Assembly: GCA_023443985.1 (NCBI GenBank)
Contig: JAEZSJ010000126.1
Coordinates: forward strand, 1 to 11,336
DNA: 11,336 bases
Direction of reading: 5' to 3'
From: Verrucomicrobiota bacterium
Lineage (GTDB): Bacteria; Verrucomicrobiota; Verrucomicrobiia; Opitutales; Opitutaceae
In this document: piece by piece, positions 7,923 to 11,336 of the stretch
Layout: the number at the start of each line of letters is the position of its first letter
Numbering within the stretch: position 1 is the stretch's first letter
The notes under the pieces: model-generated
Told to the model about the DNA's origin: nothing
Database searches by the model: none
Seen by the model: only the letters and a program-made list of their open reading frames with translations
Translations under genes and position numbers: made by a program

Positions 7923-7947
7923 GCGACGTATCGTCGCGGGCGCGACG
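7923..7947. repeat. Three-armed palindrome between convergent genes
   Basis: GCGACG (7923-7928), CGTCGC (7932-7937) and GCGACG (7942-7947) can form either of two 6-bp hairpins. It lies about 100 bases past the fusion gene stop. It may help end plus-strand transcripts, but has no T-run on that strand. Confidence 0.4.
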
Positions 7948-7951
7948 GCGC

Positions 7952-7981
7952 AAAAAAACCGGCCGAGATGTTCGGCCGGTT
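7952..7981 (-). terminator. Intrinsic terminator of the coiled-coil gene
   Basis: On the minus strand AACCGGCCGA, a 5-base loop (ACATC) and TCGGCCGGTT form a perfect 10-bp stem. Its 3' end runs into seven consecutive T residues (plus-strand A-run 7952-7958). It begins 18 bases after the TAA of the minus-strand gene. This is the clearest terminator in the window, and it works in one direction only, since no T-run follows it on the plus strand. Confidence 0.9.
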
Positions 7982-7999
7982 CGGAGACGATCGGGAGGC

Positions 8000-8704
8000 T
8001 TATTCCGCCTCTGCGGGCGGCGGGGCGGCCGGTTCGCGCTTGGCGGGCTCCCACGGGTAGTGGAACCGGCCTTCGTTGATCAGCTCGATGGTGCGATCGT
8101 AATGGCGGCGGCGTTTGTAGTCCTCGGGAAAGACGACGCGGCCGACGGAGATGCGTTTCTGGAGGGCGGCGAGCGCTTCGAGTTCCTGCTGGCGCTTCAA
8201 CGCCGCAAGCCGGGCGGCTTCGCGCTCCTCGGCGGCCTTGCGTTCCACCTCGGCGTCCTCGAGCGCCTGGAGGGCGGCGAGGCGTTTGGCCTCCGCCTCC
8301 CGGGCCTCCTGTTCGCGCAGGGCGGCGAGCCGGGCGGCCTCGCGTTCGGCTTCTTCGGCGGCGACGCGGCGGGCCTGCTCGGCGGCGGCGAGGCGTTTGG
8401 CCTCGGCCGCGGCGGCGAGGCGGGCCTGCTCGGCGGCTTCCTGCTCAAGGCGCGTCGCCTCGGCGCGGCGGGCGGCCTCCTCGGCTTCCTGCTTGGCGCG
8501 CAGCTCGGCGAGGCGTTTGGCCTCGGCCTCGGCTTCGGCCTTGCGCAGCGCCTCAAGCCGGACGCGTTCCGCCTCCTGGGCGGCCAGCGCCGCGCGTTGG
8601 GACGCCTCCTCCTTGGCCACTCGATCGGCATGGACGCGGTAGGCGAAGAACGCCGCAAGCAACAGGACGAGTGCGATGATTCCGATGGTGACGCCACGTT
8701 TCAT
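8000..8704 (-). CDS. Membrane-anchored TolA-like coiled-coil protein, function unknown
   Basis: A 234-residue protein. Residues 5-22 (VTIGIIALVLLLAAFFAY) form one membrane helix after a short basic N-terminus, so the body should be periplasmic. Residues about 27-185 are an uninterrupted Ala/Glu/Arg/Lys-rich helix like the TolA stalk, with recurring EAKRLA (61-66, 101-106, 138-143) and EAARLA (122-127, 162-167) units about 37-40 residues apart. A non-repetitive end follows: ISVGRVVFPEDYKRRRHYDR and INEGRFHYPWEP (about 185-220), then a Pro/Ala/Glu tail. That C-terminal block is the likely functional part. ATG 8704 is chosen because the membrane helix follows directly; the longer frame to 8773 adds a Pro/Arg/Gln-rich segment. 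The leader is C-rich with no Shine-Dalgarno. The stop is followed by a strong terminator. No TolA C-terminal domain or Tol-Pal neighbours are visible, so a Tol role is not supported. Confidence 0.8.
   Translation of the reverse strand: MKRGVTIGIIALVLLLAAFFAYRVHADRVAKEEASQRAALAAQEAERVRLEALRKAEAEAEAKRLAELRAKQEAEEAARRAEATRLEQEAAEQARLAAAAEAKRLAAAEQARRVAAEEAEREAARLAALREQEAREAEAKRLAALQALEDAEVERKAAEEREAARLAALKRQQELEALAALQKRISVGRVVFPEDYKRRRHYDRTIELINEGRFHYPWEPAKREPAAPPPAEAE
8275..8524. repeat. Three identical 19-base repeats inside the coiled-coil gene
   Basis: CGGCGAGGCGTTTGGCCTC occurs exactly at 8275-8293, 8386-8404 and 8506-8524, 111 and 120 bases apart (37 and 40 codons). The repeats encode the EAKRLA units. 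Exact nucleotide identity, including the shared CTC and CGC codon choices, suggests recent internal duplication or gene conversion of a longer coiled-coil unit. Confidence 0.85.
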
Positions 8705-8797
8705 GATTGGAGGAGGTGGTTGTTGGCGGGGTGGGCGGTGATTGCTGATGGCAGTTCGACGGCGTTGCCGCAAGGGTCGCCGGTGTGTGCGCGGCGC

Positions 8798-8853
8798 AAA
8801 AAACGGAGTTTTCGCACTCGCGGCGGAACGGTGGTGTGACCACGTCGCCGCCG
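8798..8853 (-). terminator. Candidate terminator or operator region downstream of the PfkB kinase gene
   Basis: Plus-strand 8821-8853 is a symmetric two-tier inverted repeat: CGGCGG, 4 bases, GTGGT, GTG, ACCAC, 4 bases, CCGCCG. Read on the minus strand it comes about 60 bases after the kinase stop. It is followed by a weak GAGT/ACTC stem and six T residues (plus-strand A-run 8798-8803). It could end kinase transcripts or, given its symmetry, bind a dimeric regulator upstream of the coiled-coil gene. The 207-base gap 8705-8911 holds no other recognisable feature. Confidence 0.4.
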
Positions 8854-8911
8854 CAAAGTTCAGGGAAATCGCGTCGCGCGCAAACGGCGCGGCCCCGTGG
8901 GCGGCGGAACG

Positions 8912-9817
8912 TCAGTTCCCCGGAAGCGGGAACTCCGCGATGCCCTCGTGGGCGGAGTTGGCGGAGGCGAAGGGCAGGGCGTAGGCGAGGGCGTCCGGCC
9001 ACGACTGGCCGAGGTTGTAGTGCGCGTGCAGGAGTGCGGCGAGCAGCACATCGCCGGAGCCGGTGGGCGAGACCTCCCGGACCGGGGGCGGGCGCAGTGC
9101 AGTGGCGGCGCCGTCGCGGAGTGCGCACCACACCGGCTGCGGCCCGTCGCTGATGATCCACGCGGCCACGGGCCAGCGGTTGGCGGCCTCGGAGAGACGC
9201 ATCGAGAACGCCAGTTCGGACTTGTCGCCCGGGTCGCCGGGGACGAGCCGGTCGAACTCCTCGCGGTTGATCTTCACCAGCGCGAGCGGACGTTCGACGA
9301 GCCACTTGAGGGGGGCGCCATAGGTGTCGGCCACGAGCGGTCCGCGCCAGGACTGGAACAACTCGCGGAACGCGGCGCCGGTCGGCCCGTCCCAACCGGG
9401 GATGCTGCCGCAGACGGCGAGCACGCTGGCGGCGGCCTCGCCGGCGAGCGCCGCGGCCGCGGCGTGGACGGCGGCGGGATCGATCGGCAGGTCGGGCCCG
9501 AGGAATGTCGTCTCCGTGCGCGTGCTGCGAATCACCACGCCGCTGCGGGTGTCGGGGCGGGCGGCGGGGAACGCCCGCAGCGAGAAACCGTGCTCGCGCA
9601 GCCAGGCCTCGACGACGGCGCCGGTGGGGCCGCCGGGGAAGCAGACGGCGGAGTGCGCGGCGCCCAGCCGGGCGAGCATCTTCGCCACGTTGATGCCCTT
9701 GCCGCCGACCTGATGGGTGGTGCGCGAGGCGCGCTGGGTCCGGTTCGGCTGCCATTCGTGGAAATGGAGCGTCTGCTCCCAGAGCAGGTTCGCGGTGAGC
9801 GTGAGGAGATGGGGCAT
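8912..9817 (-). CDS. PfkB-family carbohydrate kinase, 1-phosphofructokinase (FruK/LacC)-like
   Basis: A 301-residue cytoplasmic ribokinase-fold kinase that phosphorylates a sugar or sugar phosphate with ATP. The N-terminal PfkB signature is GGKGINVAKMLARLG (38-52). TETTFLGP (101-108) matches the FruK-type TEINxPGP region, and KINREE matches the family KPNxxE. The C-terminal signature SPTGSGD (250-256) carries the catalytic Asp256 and anion hole. The opening LTLTANLLWEQTL replaces the substrate-binding N-P-A-x-D of true FruK, so the substrate may differ (fructose-1-P, tagatose-6-P or another hexose phosphate). ATG 9817 starts the first core strand; the longer frame to 9883 would overlap the divergent glycosylase gene. 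No phosphotransferase or transporter genes lie near to name the substrate. The coiled-coil gene follows on the same strand after 207 bases. Confidence 0.85.
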   Translation of the reverse strand: MPHLLTLTANLLWEQTLHFHEWQPNRTQRASRTTHQVGGKGINVAKMLARLGAAHSAVCFPGGPTGAVVEAWLREHGFSLRAFPAARPDTRSGVVIRSTRTETTFLGPDLPIDPAAVHAAAAALAGEAAASVLAVCGSIPGWDGPTGAAFRELFQSWRGPLVADTYGAPLKWLVERPLALVKINREEFDRLVPGDPGDKSELAFSMRLSEAANRWPVAAWIISDGPQPVWCALRDGAATALRPPPVREVSPTGSGDVLLAALLHAHYNLGQSWPDALAYALPFASANSAHEGIAEFPLPGN

Positions 9818-9867
9818 GGCGGAGAATTCGGTGGCTTCGACGGGGAGGGGCGGCACTTTGGGGAGGC

Positions 9868-10464
9868 ATGACGCGAGCGGCAAACGTCTTTCGTGCGCCC
9901 GGGGGCGTGCTGCCGCCGGAGCATTGGCGGGGGCCCGACACCGTGGCGCTCGCGCGCGAACTGCTCGGAAAGTTCCTGGTGCGGTCCCGCGCCGGGGCCG
10001 TCGAGGCGCGGCTGATCACCGAGGTGGAGGCGTACGACGGCGAACACGACCTCGCCTGCCATGCGCGGGCGGGCCGGACCGCGCGCACCGCCACCCTCTA
10101 CCGCGCCGGCGGCTGCTGGTATGTGTATCTTTGCTACGGGGTGCACGAGATGCTCAATCTCGTGACGGGGCCGGAGCACGCTCCCGCGGCGGTGCTGATC
10201 CGCGGGGTGGCCGGGGCGAGCGGGCCGGGCCGCCTCACCCGGACGCTCGCCATCGACCGGTCGCTCAACGGCGCGCCCGCGAACCCGGTCAGCGGGCTGC
10301 ATCTCGAGGACCGCGGCGTCGCCATACCCAAGAGATGGATTCGGGCGACGCCGCGCGTGGGGGTCGACTTCGCCGGGCCAGTCTGGGCGGCGAAGCCGTG
10401 GCGCTTTCTGATCGATCCTGCGCGGGCGTCCGAGCTGGAGCGGCAGCTGGCGACCCGGGCCTGA
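9868..10464 (+). CDS. mpg: 3-methyladenine DNA glycosylase, AAG/MPG family
   Basis: Removes alkylated purines (3-methyladenine, hypoxanthine and related lesions) from DNA, starting base-excision repair. At 198 residues it is a normal bacterial length. By comparison with human AAG, ITEVEAYDGEHDLACHARAG (50-69) carries the catalytic Glu (Glu54), Tyr56 and His65. WYVYLCYGVHEMLNLVTG (84-101) carries the intercalating Tyr region (Tyr87) and Asn97. AVLIRG (108-113) holds the conserved Arg112. GRLTRTLAID (121-130) is the conserved helix after that core. No helix-hairpin-helix is needed in this family. ATG 9868 has GGGGAGG directly before it, but only one base separates them, so this is an unusual ribosome-binding arrangement. 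It diverges from the PfkB kinase gene across 50 bases and is followed by a candidate terminator. Confidence 0.95.
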   Translation: MTRAANVFRAPGGVLPPEHWRGPDTVALARELLGKFLVRSRAGAVEARLITEVEAYDGEHDLACHARAGRTARTATLYRAGGCWYVYLCYGVHEMLNLVTGPEHAPAAVLIRGVAGASGPGRLTRTLAIDRSLNGAPANPVSGLHLEDRGVAIPKRWIRATPRVGVDFAGPVWAAKPWRFLIDPARASELERQLATRA

Positions 10465-10465
10465 T

Positions 10466-10489
10466 GCCGGCCGCGGCCGGCGTTCTTTT
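10466..10489 (+). terminator. Candidate intrinsic terminator of the glycosylase gene
   Basis: The 16-base perfect palindrome GCCGGCCGCGGCCGGC (10466-10481) begins one base after the stop codon. It is followed by GTTCTTTT. The folded stem is 6 bp with a CGCG loop, and the T-run is interrupted by one C. Confidence 0.65.
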
Positions 10490-10528
10490 GCGCGGGAACG
10501 GGACGCGCGGCGGTGTTATGCCCGGCCC

Positions 10529-11317
10529 ATGTCTCCGTCCTTCTCCTGCGCTCCGTGTCGTCGTTTGACCGTTGCTCTCCTCTGCTGCCTCGCCGGTGCC
10601 TTGGCGGCGTCCGCCGAGGAGGATCCGTTTGCGCCGTCGCCGTTCGTGCGAGCGACGGGGGCCTTCGAGCAGGGCGACCTGCCGCAGGCGGACGCGTTGC
10701 TGGCGCCCCTCGCGGCGGACGAGGCCGCCCCGGCGGAGGTGTTTGCGCTGCTCGGCCGGGTCCGGCTGCGGCAGAACCGCCCCGCGGAGGCGGCGGCCGC
10801 CTTTGAGCGGGCGCTCGCGCTCAATCCGGCGAGCGCGCCGGTTCGCAGCCACCTGGGTCTCGTGCTGGTCCTCCAGGCGGAGGTGGCGGAAGGCGCGGTG
10901 CGCGGTGCTCTGCTGGAGCGCGCCCGAGGGGAACTGGAGCGTGCGGTGCGGGACGAGGAGAGTTGTCTCGACGCCCAGATGGGGCTGTTGCGGCTGTTTC
11001 TCGTCGCGCCCGAGAGCGGTCCGTCCGGCGCGGCGGAACGCTGCGCGGCGCGGGCGGCCGAGCTCGACCCGCTCACGGCCACCTACGAGGTCGCGGAGCT
11101 GGCGGAGCAGAAGGGACGTTTCGACCTGGCGGAGCGCTATTACGCGGCGGCGCATCGGCTGTTTCCGGACAACCCGTGGATCGCGTTCAAGCAGGCCACG
11201 ATGCTTGCGCGCGTGGGACAGCTCGCCGAAGCCCGCCGGCGGCTCGAGGACCTGGTCGCGCGGCTGCCGGGCTTCGGGCCGGCGGGGGACGCGCTGCGGC
11301 AGCTGCCGGCCTCCTGA
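10529..11317 (+). CDS. Secreted or periplasmic tetratricopeptide-repeat protein
   Basis: A 262-residue protein. It begins with a signal peptide: basic RR at 11-12, a hydrophobic run LTVALLCCLAGALA, and a likely signal peptidase I site after ALAASA (residue 29). A clear lipobox is lacking, although two Cys lie in the hydrophobic part. Helical TPR-like repeats follow at about 37-66, 68-101 (LLGRVRLRQNRPAEAAAAFERALALNP), 185-216 (AELAEQKGRFDLAERYYAAAHRLFPDNP) and 217-248 (FKQATMLARVGQLAEARRRLEDLVARLPG). Such repeats bind partner proteins, and no enzyme motif is present. ATG 10529 is preferred because the signal peptide follows. There is no Shine-Dalgarno, and the leader is C-rich. The gene stands 64 bases beyond the glycosylase stop, behind a terminator, so it probably has its own promoter. 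The partner is unknown. Confidence 0.85.
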   Translation: MSPSFSCAPCRRLTVALLCCLAGALAASAEEDPFAPSPFVRATGAFEQGDLPQADALLAPLAADEAAPAEVFALLGRVRLRQNRPAEAAAAFERALALNPASAPVRSHLGLVLVLQAEVAEGAVRGALLERARGELERAVRDEESCLDAQMGLLRLFLVAPESGPSGAAERCAARAAELDPLTATYEVAELAEQKGRFDLAERYYAAAHRLFPDNPWIAFKQATMLARVGQLAEARRRLEDLVARLPGFGPAGDALRQLPAS

Positions 11318-11336
11318 CCGGCGCGCAATCAGGGGG

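Noticed and set aside
4339..8079. A 1246-codon plus-strand frame overlapping the fusion gene
   Set aside because: It is Gly/Ala/Arg-rich, has no recognisable domain, and is out of frame with the motif-bearing gene.
8000..8704. Calling the coiled-coil protein TolA
   Set aside because: It shares the anchor and stalk style only. No TolA C-terminal domain or tolQ, tolR, tolB or pal neighbours are present.
8060..8839. A 259-codon plus-strand frame opposite the coiled-coil gene
   Set aside because: It is the Gly/Leu/Ala-rich mirror of a repetitive coiled-coil gene; the minus-strand reading has a membrane helix, a stalk and a terminator.
10488..10519. TTGCGC and TGTTAT as a promoter for the TPR gene
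   Set aside because: The 20-base spacing is too long, both boxes are weak, and the first overlaps the terminator T-run.

Overview
This 11.3 kb stretch is very GC-rich bacterial chromosome. It carries nine protein-coding genes and no RNA genes, insertion sequences or CRISPR arrays that I can see. The gene set and style suggest a verrucomicrobial genome, possibly Opitutaceae: scpB sits directly before a chorismate mutase-prephenate dehydratase, there is a giant MFS-PlsC-acyl ligase fusion, and almost no start codon has a Shine-Dalgarno sequence. That assignment is inference from style and not from a marker gene.

Left part (40-2221, plus strand): scpB (condensin kleisin partner, with a long Ala/Pro/Glu-rich insertion and tail) and pheA (bifunctional P-protein of phenylalanine synthesis) lie 13 bases apart and are probably co-transcribed.

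Centre left (2222-4185): a roughly 290-base non-coding stretch with several small hairpins leads into a two-gene cassette. It encodes an AAA_21/OLD-type ATPase and a small protein with Toprim-like acidic motifs. Together they resemble a split OLD nuclease or a PARIS-like ATPase plus Toprim pair. This is the best candidate here for a little-described, possibly defensive, system, although its neighbours are housekeeping genes.

Centre (4367-7822): one 1151-residue protein joins an LplT-like lysophospholipid flippase (MFS), a PlsC acyltransferase and an acyl-ACP synthetase, which is a complete lysophospholipid import and re-acylation pathway in one chain. It converges with the minus-strand genes, and a strong minus-strand terminator lies at 7952-7981.

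Right part: on the minus strand, a PfkB-family (FruK-like) sugar kinase (8912-9817) precedes a membrane-anchored, TolA-like coiled-coil protein (8000-8704). On the plus strand, diverging from the kinase across 50 bases, are an AAG-type 3-methyladenine DNA glycosylase (9868-10464), with its own candidate terminator, and a secreted TPR protein (10529-11317). The long antisense and alternate-frame ORFs across the window are by-products of high GC content and are not annotated.
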